From contig NZ_JZWV01000030.1 in assembly GCF_000966975.1 (NCBI RefSeq), positions 1-14,521 of the forward strand: a stretch of DNA of 14,521 nucleotides, given 5' to 3'. Each line of letters starts with the position of its first letter. The first letter of the stretch is position 1. The notes beneath the pieces were generated by a model, which searched no databases, had not been told where the DNA came from, and was given only the letters and a program-made list of their open reading frames with translations. Position numbers and translations under genes: made by a program. The DNA is from Streptomyces katrae. GTDB lineage: Bacteria > Actinomycetota > Actinomycetes > Streptomycetales > Streptomycetaceae. Of this stretch, positions 1-7,693 are shown piece after piece.

Positions 1-16
1 TGTGTATAAGAGACAG
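1..16 (+). other. Tn5/Nextera mosaic-end adapter remnant (not genomic)
   Basis: The first 16 bases, TGTGTATAAGAGACAG, equal the last 16 bases of the 19-bp Tn5 mosaic end used in tagmentation libraries. They are AT-rich against a roughly 75% GC background, and the flanking reading frame is normal from base 17 onward. This is untrimmed library adapter, so true genomic sequence starts at 17 and the contig end is a read end rather than a biological junction. Confidence 0.95.
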
Positions 17-409
17 CGCGTGGCGGTGCACGTCCAGGACACGGGCGGGGCCCTCGCCGGTGAGGAAGGCGTGCACCGGGAAGAGGCTGCGTACGGAGGG
101 CAGGGCGCGGTGCTCGAAGTACGGATTGGTCAGCTCGGCCCGCTGGAGCCCGAAGGCCGCGAGCAGCGCCCGCTCCGCCGGCCGGTCCGCGCCGGCCACC
201 CGCCCCGCCGGGAACGCGGCGCGCTCCAGCAGCTCGGTGGTCCCGTACGGCAGCGTGCTGCCGGGCGCCCCGGCCGCCCCGTCGGGGAGCGGCCCGGAGG
301 CCTCGGCGACCTGGGCCGGGGTGGGGAACTGCGAGCGGCCGGTGCCCTGCGCGTGGGCGTAGCGCAGCACGCGGCGGGACAGGGTGTCCGGCGTCGTCGA
401 CGTGCTCAT
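17..409 (-). CDS. McbC/SagB-like FMN azoline dehydrogenase, N-terminal 131 residues only
   Basis: Partial gene reading off the left contig end. From the ATG at 409 it gives 131 codons down to base 17, where adapter begins. The visible sequence carries HRALPSVRSLFPVHAFL (about residues 100-116), which fits the R-x-x-P-S-x-x-x-x-x-P-x-x-x-Y/F-L pattern at the start of the nitroreductase-fold dehydrogenases of azole RiPP clusters (McbC, SagB, TbtE type). These flavoenzymes oxidise thiazolines and oxazolines to thiazoles and oxazoles. The start lies 14 nt after the ycaO stop, with a GAGAGG ribosome site overlapping that stop, so it is the next gene of the operon. The flavin-binding core and C-terminus are missing, so the family call rests on this motif plus context. 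An adapter-derived Leu codon would follow if the adapter were translated by mistake. Confidence 0.68.
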
Positions 410-423
410 CGGGGGCCTGCCTC

Positions 424-2397
424 TCAGGGGAAGGGGTGGGGGTCGTAAGGGGCGCTGCGGTGTTCCTGCGGGGTGCCGCGCAGCGCGGCGGCGAGCCGGG
501 GCAGTCCGCCGAGGCGCTGCTGGGCGTGGCCGAAGCACATCGGGAGGATCCCGGGCACGACCGCCTTGGCCACGGCCAGGCCGAGGTCGGTGTGGTCGCG
601 GGTGGACTGGTCGACCAGGACGATCCGGTCCAGGCCGGCGTCGGCGAACCGGGCCCGTACGAAGTCCAGCGCGCCCCGGACGGTGCCGCCGGCGGCTCTC
701 AGCAGCCGGTCCGGCCAGTCCGGGAAGGCCTCCTGGAGGGTGACCCGGGGGCCGCCGAGGACGGCCGTGACCCGGGGCAGGGTCTCGGGCCGGTTGTACA
801 GGTCGACGTGGTCCTCCAGCAGGTCGACCTGCCAGGGGTCGGCGACCATGGCCGCGCCCGCCTCGGGGTCGGCCGGGGGCCGGGTGCACATCTGGGTGAG
901 CTCCCACAGCGCGGCGCGCACCGCGGACTCGGGGTCGGCGCCGGAGCCCGCTGCGGACCAGCTGGCCGGGTGGCCGCCGGTGCGGTTGACGGCCATCGCC
1001 CACACCAGGGGGATGTCGATGTCCTGGGTGGCGACCAGCAGGTGGGCGTCGTAGCCGTGGATGTCGATGGTGTCGAGGAGCCGGCGCGAGACCGGGTCGG
1101 TGAGGCTCGCCGGGTCGATGGCGGGCAGCGGCCGCGCCCGGTGCCAGGACAGCAGGAACGCGTCCCGCTCGGCGAGTTCGAGGAGGGAGTGCAGGGCCGC
1201 CTCGGTGAGCCCGGAGCCGAGGGCGCAGCCGCTGGAGGAGTCCGGGAAGTGGCTGCGGCGGCGGTCGGCGTGCTGGTCGCGGCGGGCGCCGTGGCGGTCG
1301 TGGCGGTGCAGGTACTCGTAGCGGTAGAAGCCGATCTCGGCCGGGACGAGGGTCGGTTCGCCGGTGTCGAGGTCGTGGCCCCACACCCAGTCCATGGGGG
1401 TGTCGGGGGTGCTGGGGATGACCCGGGAGAGGGGGTGGGCGAGCTGCTCCTCGGTGTAGGTGCCGAGGGAGACCGGGTCGATGGCGCGGTCGGCGACCTC
1501 CCGGTAGGACAGGCCGGTGAGGACCTGCCCGTGGTGCGGGAAGCTGCCCATGCGCTCGTACGCCTCCAGGACGGCGACGGACTCGGCGCGGTCGAAGGTC
1601 AGCGCCCGGCCGTAGCCGTACGCGGGCGATTCGGGCAGGACGGCGTTGCTCATGGCGTACGGAGCGTCGAGGTCGCGCATGACCTGGAGGACCGGGCCGA
1701 AGCGCTGGTCGACCAGGCGCCGGCGCAGCACGCCCGGGGCCAGCAGCGCGTCGCCGCCGGTGCCGCGCACCGGGTCGTCGGGGGAGGCGGCGGGGTCGTC
1801 GAGGACCAGCCGTGGCGGCCGGGCCGCCGGGTCGGCGGCGGGTGCCGTCGCCGGTGCCGCGCAGATCGCGCAGTTGAAGGTGCGGACGATGCGGTGCCGG
1901 GAGACACCGGCGCCGCCCGCAGCGAGGAGCTCTCCGGGGGCGAGGGGGCGGCCGGCGAGGGCGTCCAGGGCCGCCGCGAGCGCTTCCGCGAGGAAGGGCC
2001 GGGGCGGGCGGGCCCCGCGCACGGGCTGGTCGATCCGGTCGGCCAGCGGGTGGTCGACGGCGATCCGGGCCCGGGTCTCGGCGCAGCCGGGGCACCCGGA
2101 GTCGGTGCCGGGCACCCACAGGGGCCCGACCAGGGCCTCGTCACCGGAGATCCGGACGGACAGGTAGGCCCGCCCGTCCTCCACGGCCCGCCGGTACAGC
2201 TCCCGTTCACGGTCGAGGTCCCAGCCGGTGTGCAGGCCGACGGCCTCGGCGTCCAGCCCGGCCGCACGGGCGTACGCGCCGAGGAGCCCGGCCAGGTCGG
2301 GGAGTTGGGCCGGAGCGGCCGGGGCCGCCGGGGTCGATGTTTCACGTGAAACGGCGGCCGGGGGCTGCTCGTCCAGGAGGTCGGGGGCGATCGTCAT
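424..2397 (-). CDS. YcaO-domain azoline cyclodehydratase (thiopeptide/LAP type)
   Basis: 657 aa. YcaO enzymes use ATP to phosphorylate the backbone amide while Cys/Ser/Thr side chains of a precursor cyclise to azolines. The ATP-site motifs are intact: SVAVLEAYERM (273-283), SGCALGSGLTEAALHSLLELAERDAF-type helix with Glu399, Glu407 and Glu410 (389-414), and a third helix AVRAALWELTQM (492-503). The protein ends PHPFP, the PxPxP C-terminal signature of azoline-forming YcaO proteins. A roughly 210-residue N-terminal part has Cys pairs GCPGC (101-105) and NCAIC (175-179) that could bind zinc, and VGPLWVPG before the first pair resembles the zinc-binding part of E1-like cyclodehydratase partners. 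The ATG overlaps the E1-like gene's stop (ATGA), so the two partners are translationally coupled. Residues 16-20 (VSRET), in a poorly constrained Ala/Pro linker, are encoded by a perfect parS site. It probably acts with the E1-like protein on the Cys and Ser residues of the two precursors. Confidence 0.93.
   Translation of the reverse strand: MTIAPDLLDEQPPAAVSRETSTPAAPAAPAQLPDLAGLLGAYARAAGLDAEAVGLHTGWDLDRERELYRRAVEDGRAYLSVRISGDEALVGPLWVPGTDSGCPGCAETRARIAVDHPLADRIDQPVRGARPPRPFLAEALAAALDALAGRPLAPGELLAAGGAGVSRHRIVRTFNCAICAAPATAPAADPAARPPRLVLDDPAASPDDPVRGTGGDALLAPGVLRRRLVDQRFGPVLQVMRDLDAPYAMSNAVLPESPAYGYGRALTFDRAESVAVLEAYERMGSFPHHGQVLTGLSYREVADRAIDPVSLGTYTEEQLAHPLSRVIPSTPDTPMDWVWGHDLDTGEPTLVPAEIGFYRYEYLHRHDRHGARRDQHADRRRSHFPDSSSGCALGSGLTEAALHSLLELAERDAFLLSWHRARPLPAIDPASLTDPVSRRLLDTIDIHGYDAHLLVATQDIDIPLVWAMAVNRTGGHPASWSAAGSGADPESAVRAALWELTQMCTRPPADPEAGAAMVADPWQVDLLEDHVDLYNRPETLPRVTAVLGGPRVTLQEAFPDWPDRLLRAAGGTVRGALDFVRARFADAGLDRIVLVDQSTRDHTDLGLAVAKAVVPGILPMCFGHAQQRLGGLPRLAAALRGTPQEHRSAPYDPHPFP
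2339..2352. other. parS centromere site (ParB binding), inside ycaO
   Basis: Perfect 14-bp palindrome GTTTCACGTGAAAC, identical to the chromosomal parS consensus known from Streptomyces and most other bacteria. ParB loads here and spreads to organise the origin region. It lies in the N-terminal linker of ycaO, where its AT-rich codons stand out from the GC-rich surroundings. Chance occurrence of this exact 14-mer in 14.5 kb is very unlikely. Streptomyces chromosomes carry about twenty copies, mostly clustered around oriC. Confidence 0.88.
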
Positions 2398-4146
2398 GCC
2401 AGGACCTCCTTCGGGAGGGCTTCCTCAAGCGCGTCCGTCGCCGGACGGGCCGTCACCGTGCCGAACCACAGCGGGGTTTCGCCCGCCACCGGATCGGCGG
2501 CGCGGGTCCCGGTCGGGGTGAGCCAGAGCCGGGTCTGGGCGGCCAGCGCGCTCAGCGCGGCGGTGTCGGCGTGCAGCAGGGCGGTGGTGTCGGGTGCGGC
2601 GGTGACGAGTTCGCGCCCGCGGATCCGGAGGGTCTGGACGCGGGTCAGCGCGGTGCTCAGGGCGGCGACGGACGCGGCGGTGCGGTCGGGGCCCCAGGCG
2701 GAGGCCACGTCCCGGCCGGTGGCACGGTCGTGGACCACGGCCAGCGGCCAGTCCACGCCCGGCACCCGCAGCAGGCTCAGCCCGACGGTGAGGAACTCGT
2801 GGTCCTCCAGGGTGCGCCAGAGCACCTGGCCGGCCTTGTCGAGGTCCTCGAACGCGGGGGCGTCCCCAACGGGTTCGGCCCGTCCGGCGAGCAGCCGCAG
2901 GGTGCCGTCGAGCAGCCAGCCCTCCTCGCTGGTGCCGGCGGCGGCGACGGCCTCCGGGCCCGCGTGCTGCTGGGCGCGGAGGGCGGCCAGGGCGGCGGCC
3001 ACCGAGGAGGAGCGCTGGTCGGCGCCCCAGGCGGCGACGGAGCCGGCCGTGCCGTCCCGGTGCTCGGCCTCGGCGACGCCCAGCGGCAGCTGCGGCAGGT
3101 TCTCGGGGGTGACCAGTGCGAAGGGGCCGGTCCACCGGGCGGCGACGGCCTGGACACGGGCCACGGCCTCGTCCAGGCCGGCGGCCGGACCCGCCGGCGG
3201 CAGCGGGGCCAGGTCGATGCGGGAGGCGTTCAGTTCGGGGCCGTGCACCACGTACGCGCTCTCGCCGGGGGCCCCGGTGCCGGTCAGCACCCGGTAGGCC
3301 AGCTGCCCGGCGAGGGCCCCGGCCAGCGCGCCGGCCGCGGCACCCAGCGGGGCGGCGCCGGGGGTGTCCACCCAGTGGCCGACCCGGGCGGCCACCGTAC
3401 CGGGGTACCCGGAGGCGCCGGCGACCTGTGGGCCGACCAGGTGGAAGCGGGAGTCCGCGCGGACCGGCACGACCGGGCAGCCCGGCGGCAGCAGCGCGGC
3501 CACCCGTGCCAGCTCGGCACCGAGCAGCTCGCCCGGAGCGCAGACGATCGCGACATCGGCCGGTACCGGGGCGGTCGCCGCCGGGCCGGCTTCCGCGCCC
3601 AGGACCAGGAGTTCCGCACCCAGCCGGGCGGCCGTGTCGGCCGCGGCCACGGTCTCCTCCGCCGGTACGGCGAGCCTCCGCCGGTACGGCGAGCAGCAGG
3701 CGGCCGGCGCCGGTGCGCGCGAGGCCCCGGGCGGCGGGGAGTACGGACGCCGCCGGGCCGGAGACCAGCACCGTGGCGGCACGCAGCCGGGCGAAGGCCG
3801 CGTAGGGGTCCTCGTGCAGGGTCTCCAGGTCCGCGAGGACGTCCCGGAACCGCTCCCGGGTCCCGGCGTCGGGTTCGGGGACGCTGAGGGCGTCGAGGTC
3901 AAGGAGCAGGCCCTGCCGGCTGAAGGTGTTCAGCAGGGTGGTGACCACGGGCCGCGCGGCCTCGCCGCCGAGGGCGGCGACGAGGGAGTCCTCGTCCGCG
4001 CCGTCCTCCAGCAGCGGGACGCACACGTCGGCCACCCGGAACAGCGCCGCCGGGCCGCGCACCACGAACGAGGTGCCCTCGGCCCCGAAGTAGACGCCGT
4101 CCCGCACCGGTGCGTAGTGCAGGGCCGGGCGCAGCCTCATCCTCAT
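2394..4146 (-). CDS. E1-like (Ocin-ThiF) leader-binding cyclodehydratase partner, frameshifted by a 19-bp tandem duplication
   Basis: The N-terminal 85 residues (MRMRLRPALHYAPVRDG, then VYFGAEGTSFVVRGPAALFR) look like the winged-helix RiPP recognition element that grips precursor leaders. A Rossmann-like stretch follows (about 123-157: AATVLVSGPAASVLPAARG, ending LLLAVPAE). The frame then breaks: 3656-3693 is an exact tandem copy of CCTCCGCCGGTACGGCGAG. Removing one copy joins LLLAVPAE to ETVAAADTAARLGAELLVLG and gives one 577-aa protein ending LPKEVLA, with its TGA overlapping the ycaO ATG. As read, the N-terminal frame runs on as Arg/Gly/Pro-rich nonsense to about 2425. The ATG at 4146 is preceded by GGGAGAG and overlaps the dehydratase stop. 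Thiopeptide-type E1-like proteins present the leader to YcaO, so loss of this protein should block azole formation. Whether the duplication is real or an assembly error cannot be told here. Confidence 0.83.
3656..3693. repeat. Perfect 19-bp tandem duplication causing a frameshift
   Basis: CCTCCGCCGGTACGGCGAG occurs at 3656-3674 and again, immediately adjacent, at 3675-3693. Nineteen is 1 modulo 3, and the reading frames on the two sides of the repeat differ by exactly that amount. Collapsing the repeat restores one continuous Rossmann-like coding sequence. Confidence 0.97.
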
Positions 4147-6785
4147 GATCGCTCTCCCTGGTCCTTGTGATCGGTGGGCCCGTCTCCGGGCCGGGTGTAG
4201 GTGAACCGTCCGCCGGACGGCCTGCTGATCTCGACCGCCCACTCGTAGGCGTGCGGTGACGCGCCCGCGGCGGGCAGGGCCTCCTCCACGAAGCCGCTGC
4301 CGTCGCGGTCGAGGAAGCGGGGCAGTACACGGCCGAGTAGCGCGCTGGTGAGGTCGACGTACTGCGGTTTGCGCTGCTTGGCGGAGCCGCGGTCCGAGCC
4401 GGCCGGGGCACTGCCGGCGGGGGCGGGCTTGAGGACCACCTCGGCCGGCACCCCGTGGCGGGCGCGCCAGCGGGTCAGTGCCAGCAGCCGGTCGGCCTCG
4501 CCGGGCCCGTGCTTGACCGCCTGCTCGAAGTCCTCGCCCGGGTACCAGCGGCGGCGCTGGAGGACGACGGACCCGGCGAGCAGCCGGGGCGTGGCGGGCT
4601 CGGTGGCCACCCCGCCGATGCCGGGGCCGCCGAGACCGCCAGGCATGCCCAGGTCGGGCAGCAGCCGGCCGCCCATGACCAGCCAGTTGGCCAGGCGCAG
4701 CGGTGGCGGCAGCAGCTCGGGGTGGCCGGTGCCGAGGGTGAGGACGTGCAGCGGGCGGCCGTCGGCGTCCTCGACGTACAGCCGGTCGAGGTCCGGGTCG
4801 TGGACGAGCCGCAGCCCGTACCAGTCGTCGGCGCGCAGCCGCCGGTCGAGGACGGGCGCGTGGGCGTTGACACTGACCCCGTGCAGACCGCGGTCCTCGG
4901 CGAGGACGGTGCCGTGGGAGCCGTGCCGCTCGGTCAGGCGGCGGCGCAGCCGGGACAGGGCCTGCCCGCCGAGTTCGGCGTCATGGCCGAGGAAGCGGCC
5001 GTAGAGCATGCCGTGGCCGGGGTAGGAGTCGTTGACCACCAGCCGGTCGCCAGTCGGCTGGACCAGGACGCTGTAGGCGATGGCGTCCCGGCGGAACCGG
5101 TCGGGCAGGGGCGCGGCCAGTTCCGCCAGCCACTCGGCGTCCCACACCACCTCGGTGTCGCCCCGCCGGGCGGCGAGGTCGGCGCGCAGCTCCCCGAGCA
5201 TCCTGGTGCGCAGCGCGCGCAGCCCGGTGAGGCTGTCGCCGCCCGCGATCACCCGTTCGTTGACGGCGCTCACCAGGTGGCGGGCGTGGTCGGTGAGGTT
5301 CACGGAGGCACCGCGGCCGTGGAGCTCCACGAACACGTCGGTGAGCACGGCGCGGATGTCGTGGAGCCGGTCGAAGGCGGACAGGAACTCCATGGCGTGC
5401 GCGAGGTCGCGCAGCTGTCGGTCCAGGCCCCGGGTGTCGACCTCGGCCGGGGGCAGGAGGTAGTTCTCCGAGACGAGGAGGACGGCCGGGCGGCGGGCCT
5501 CCTCGGTCAGGGCCGAGGTGAGGGAGCCGATGCCGCGCAGGGCCTCGGCGCGTTCGGCGTGCCCTGCATCGGCCAGCCCGGCGAGGGCGGTGCGCAGGTC
5601 CTCGTGGCGCGCGGACCCCGCGAGGGGGTCGGCCGCGCAGTCCTCCGGGCCGTCGGTGGTGCACAGCAGCCCGGCCTTGAGGGAGCCGAGGACGACGCCG
5701 GCGGCCTGCTCGGGGGTGGTGCCGAGGGCACGGGCGACATCGCCGGCGATCGCGCCGACGGTCCGGGGGCCCATGTCCGTGGCGTTCAGGAGCCGGCGCA
5801 GGGGTTCGGTGAGGGCGGTCGACAGCAGCCGGCTGCTGTCGTCGCCGGCCTGCACGAAGGAGATCCGGTCCGGGCCGGGGCCCGGGGAGAGGGTCGGCGA
5901 CTGCCGCACCCAGGTGCCGGGGCCCGGCGGGACGGCGGGGTCGGCGGTGCGGGCGACGTAGCCGAGCAGCGCCTGGTCCAGGTGCGGGAAGGAGCGGGCC
6001 CCGTCGAAGGACACCTCGTCGGGGCGGGGGCCGTCGGGGGAGGGCACGGCCAGCCCGACCGCCGTGAAGCGGGCGAGCGGGCTGGTGCGCATCATGGCCC
6101 GGGTCACGTACTGGAGCAGCCCGCGCTCGGACTTGGCGGCCCGGGACAGGGTGCCCTCGCGGTAGCCGACGGCGGCCCGGTGCACCTCGGGGGCCAGCAG
6201 CGCCAGGGAGCGCAGCAGGTCCTCGTCCCCGAGGAGGCCGGAGAGGGTGCCGCGCTCGCGGGCCAGGGCCCGGGGGTGTTCCTCGGCCGCCTCGGCGAGG
6301 AGGCCGTCGCGCAGGACGCGCAGCTCCAGCCAGGCGAGGAACTCGGCGGGGGCCGGGTCCGGCAGGGTGGCCGGGACCCGGTCGTTGTGCACGGCCCGGC
6401 GTACGGCGACCAGAGCGGCCCGCTCGTCGGCGGGGGCCGCGCCGATCCGCTCGTACAGGGCGTCGGTGCAGGCGGTGGCCCGTACGGCCAGCTCCGTCTC
6501 GACGCGGGCCAGTTCGTCGAGGACGCCGGCCAGGGCCGGGTCGGCGAGCCGGGTGCGGCGCAGCGGGTTGACGCGCAGCATCCAGACCGGCTCGGTCCGC
6601 TCCACCGGGGGGCGCCCCGGGGTGTCGGCGGAGGCGCTCACCGGGGTGTCCGCCCCGGCGGTGGCCTCCGCTGCGGTGCCCCGCGGGGTGGCCGCGGAGG
6701 CGCTCACCAGGGGATCGCCCCCGGCGGTGGCCTGCGCGGCGGCGGGCTTCAGGAGGGCGGCCGGACGTTCTTCAGTGACCGTCAC
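4143..6785 (-). CDS. Split LanB-type dehydratase, glutamylation subunit
   Basis: 880 aa from a GTG start (VTVTEERP) whose GTGA overlaps the permease stop. LanB-type enzymes transfer Glu from Glu-tRNA to Ser/Thr side chains as the first step of dehydration. After a repetitive Ala/Thr/Pro linker (residues 1-65), the family fold begins with PVWMLRVNPLRR. MRTSPLARFTAVGLA (232-246) matches the conserved R-x-x-P-x-x-x-F/T-x-G block near the N-terminus of these enzymes. The end of the fold is visible as KPQYVDLTSALLGRVLPRFL followed by FVEEALPA, where glutamylation domains normally close. Only about 45 residues remain after it, so the roughly 300-residue SpaB_C glutamate-elimination domain of full-length LanB is absent. 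This split layout is typical of thiopeptides and goadsporin. The stand-alone SpaB_C-like gene at 8593-9693 is the natural partner. Substrates are probably the Ser runs of the two precursors. Confidence 0.9.
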   Translation of the reverse strand: MTVTEERPAALLKPAAAQATAGGDPLVSASAATPRGTAAEATAGADTPVSASADTPGRPPVERTEPVWMLRVNPLRRTRLADPALAGVLDELARVETELAVRATACTDALYERIGAAPADERAALVAVRRAVHNDRVPATLPDPAPAEFLAWLELRVLRDGLLAEAAEEHPRALARERGTLSGLLGDEDLLRSLALLAPEVHRAAVGYREGTLSRAAKSERGLLQYVTRAMMRTSPLARFTAVGLAVPSPDGPRPDEVSFDGARSFPHLDQALLGYVARTADPAVPPGPGTWVRQSPTLSPGPGPDRISFVQAGDDSSRLLSTALTEPLRRLLNATDMGPRTVGAIAGDVARALGTTPEQAAGVVLGSLKAGLLCTTDGPEDCAADPLAGSARHEDLRTALAGLADAGHAERAEALRGIGSLTSALTEEARRPAVLLVSENYLLPPAEVDTRGLDRQLRDLAHAMEFLSAFDRLHDIRAVLTDVFVELHGRGASVNLTDHARHLVSAVNERVIAGGDSLTGLRALRTRMLGELRADLAARRGDTEVVWDAEWLAELAAPLPDRFRRDAIAYSVLVQPTGDRLVVNDSYPGHGMLYGRFLGHDAELGGQALSRLRRRLTERHGSHGTVLAEDRGLHGVSVNAHAPVLDRRLRADDWYGLRLVHDPDLDRLYVEDADGRPLHVLTLGTGHPELLPPPLRLANWLVMGGRLLPDLGMPGGLGGPGIGGVATEPATPRLLAGSVVLQRRRWYPGEDFEQAVKHGPGEADRLLALTRWRARHGVPAEVVLKPAPAGSAPAGSDRGSAKQRKPQYVDLTSALLGRVLPRFLDRDGSGFVEEALPAAGASPHAYEWAVEISRPSGGRFTYTRPGDGPTDHKDQGERS
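6619..6733. repeat. Two imperfect 49-bp direct repeats, 66-bp period, in the dehydratase linker
   Basis: 6619-6667 and 6685-6733 are near-identical and share the exact core GCGGAGGCGCTCACC (6628 and 6694). They encode two similar peptides, ATAGADTPVSASADTPGR and ATAGGDPLVSASAATPRG, in the disordered-looking N-terminal extension. The 66-bp period equals 22 codons, so the duplication keeps the frame. It most likely arose by slippage and is probably neutral. Confidence 0.75.
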
Positions 6786-7693
6786 CGGAAGTCCTTCCGG
6801 ACCCGGTGCACGCGCGCCGCGACGCACAGCACCAGGCCGCCGACGATCCAGGCGCCCAGCACGAGGGCGACCCGCCCGAGTTCCCAGCTGTGCGCGGGCT
6901 CCAGCGCGGCCATGTCGTCGGGCAGCAGCGCCGCCCGCATGCCCTGGGCCATCCACTTCAGCGGGAAGACCGCCCCGATGCGCTGCACGCTGTCGGGCAG
7001 GCCGGAGAAGGAGTAGTAGACCCCGGAGACGAACTGGAGCAGCACGAACGGGAACTGCACGGCGGCGGTGATGGTCCGCCGGTCGGTGATCAGCGAGCCG
7101 ACCGCGATGCCCAGCAGGGCGGTGGCGGCGGAGCCGAGGAGGAACACCCAGGCCAGGGTGGCCCAGCGGCCCGGGGTGCTGGGCAGCTGGAAGTCGAACA
7201 CGGCGACGGCCAGGGCCAGTACGGCGACGGACTGCAGCAGTGCCAGGACCAGGACCAGGACGGTCTTGGCCAGGAAGTAGCCGCCCGTCGCGAACGGGGT
7301 GCCGCGCAGCCGCTTGAGCGAGCCGTCGCCGCTCTCCAGGGCGATGCCGGTGGCCAGGACGCCGAACGCGGCGGACATGACGCCCGATGCGAGGACGCCG
7401 GCCACGACCACGTCGTGCATGGGGACGGTGTGGTCGCCGGCCTTCATCGTGAAGATCGAGCCGAAGAGCAGCATCAGGACCACGGGCAGGGCCATGTTCA
7501 TGGCCACCGCGGTGCGGTTGCGGAAGAAGACCCGCAGTTCGGCGCGGGCGCGCAGGACACCGGTGCGGAAGACGCCCGGCAGCGGGCCGCGGGCGGCCAC
7601 GGCGCCGATCGGGGCCTTCGCGGGCGCCTTGGCCGGGGCCCCGGCGGTGGCCGCGGCGGTGCCGGCGGCCGCGAGGGACGGTGTGGGCGTCAT
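6782..7693 (-). CDS. ABC-2 type transporter permease (DrrB-like)
   Basis: 303 aa. About six membrane segments are visible: VAMNMALPVVLMLLFGSIF, VVVAGVLASGVMSAAFGVLA, VLVLVLALLQSVAVLALAV, LAWVFLLGSAATALLGIAVG, PFVLLQFVSGVYYSFSGL and VALVLGAWIVGGLVLCVAA. FPLKWMAQGMRAALLP before the last one is typical of ABC-2 drug exporters. The Ala/Pro/Lys-rich N-terminus is cytosolic. It would pair with the adjacent ATPase to export the mature peptide and probably protect the producer. The ATG at 7693 has a strong GGAAGGAG site and overlaps the corrected ATPase stop as ATGA. As the sequence reads, the ATPase frame runs into this gene, so automatic calling would report one 604-aa ATPase-permease fusion. The out-of-frame junction sequence argues against a true fusion. 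The stop overlaps the dehydratase GTG. Confidence 0.92.
   Translation of the reverse strand: MTPTPSLAAAGTAAATAGAPAKAPAKAPIGAVAARGPLPGVFRTGVLRARAELRVFFRNRTAVAMNMALPVVLMLLFGSIFTMKAGDHTVPMHDVVVAGVLASGVMSAAFGVLATGIALESGDGSLKRLRGTPFATGGYFLAKTVLVLVLALLQSVAVLALAVAVFDFQLPSTPGRWATLAWVFLLGSAATALLGIAVGSLITDRRTITAAVQFPFVLLQFVSGVYYSFSGLPDSVQRIGAVFPLKWMAQGMRAALLPDDMAALEPAHSWELGRVALVLGAWIVGGLVLCVAARVHRVRKDFR

Noticed and set aside
436..2349. Very long plus-strand open frame antisense to ycaO, and similar long frames opposite the dehydratase and ALAS
   Set aside because: High-GC DNA gives long stop-free antisense frames. Their products are Gly/Arg/Val-rich with no domain, while the opposite strand carries clear family motifs.
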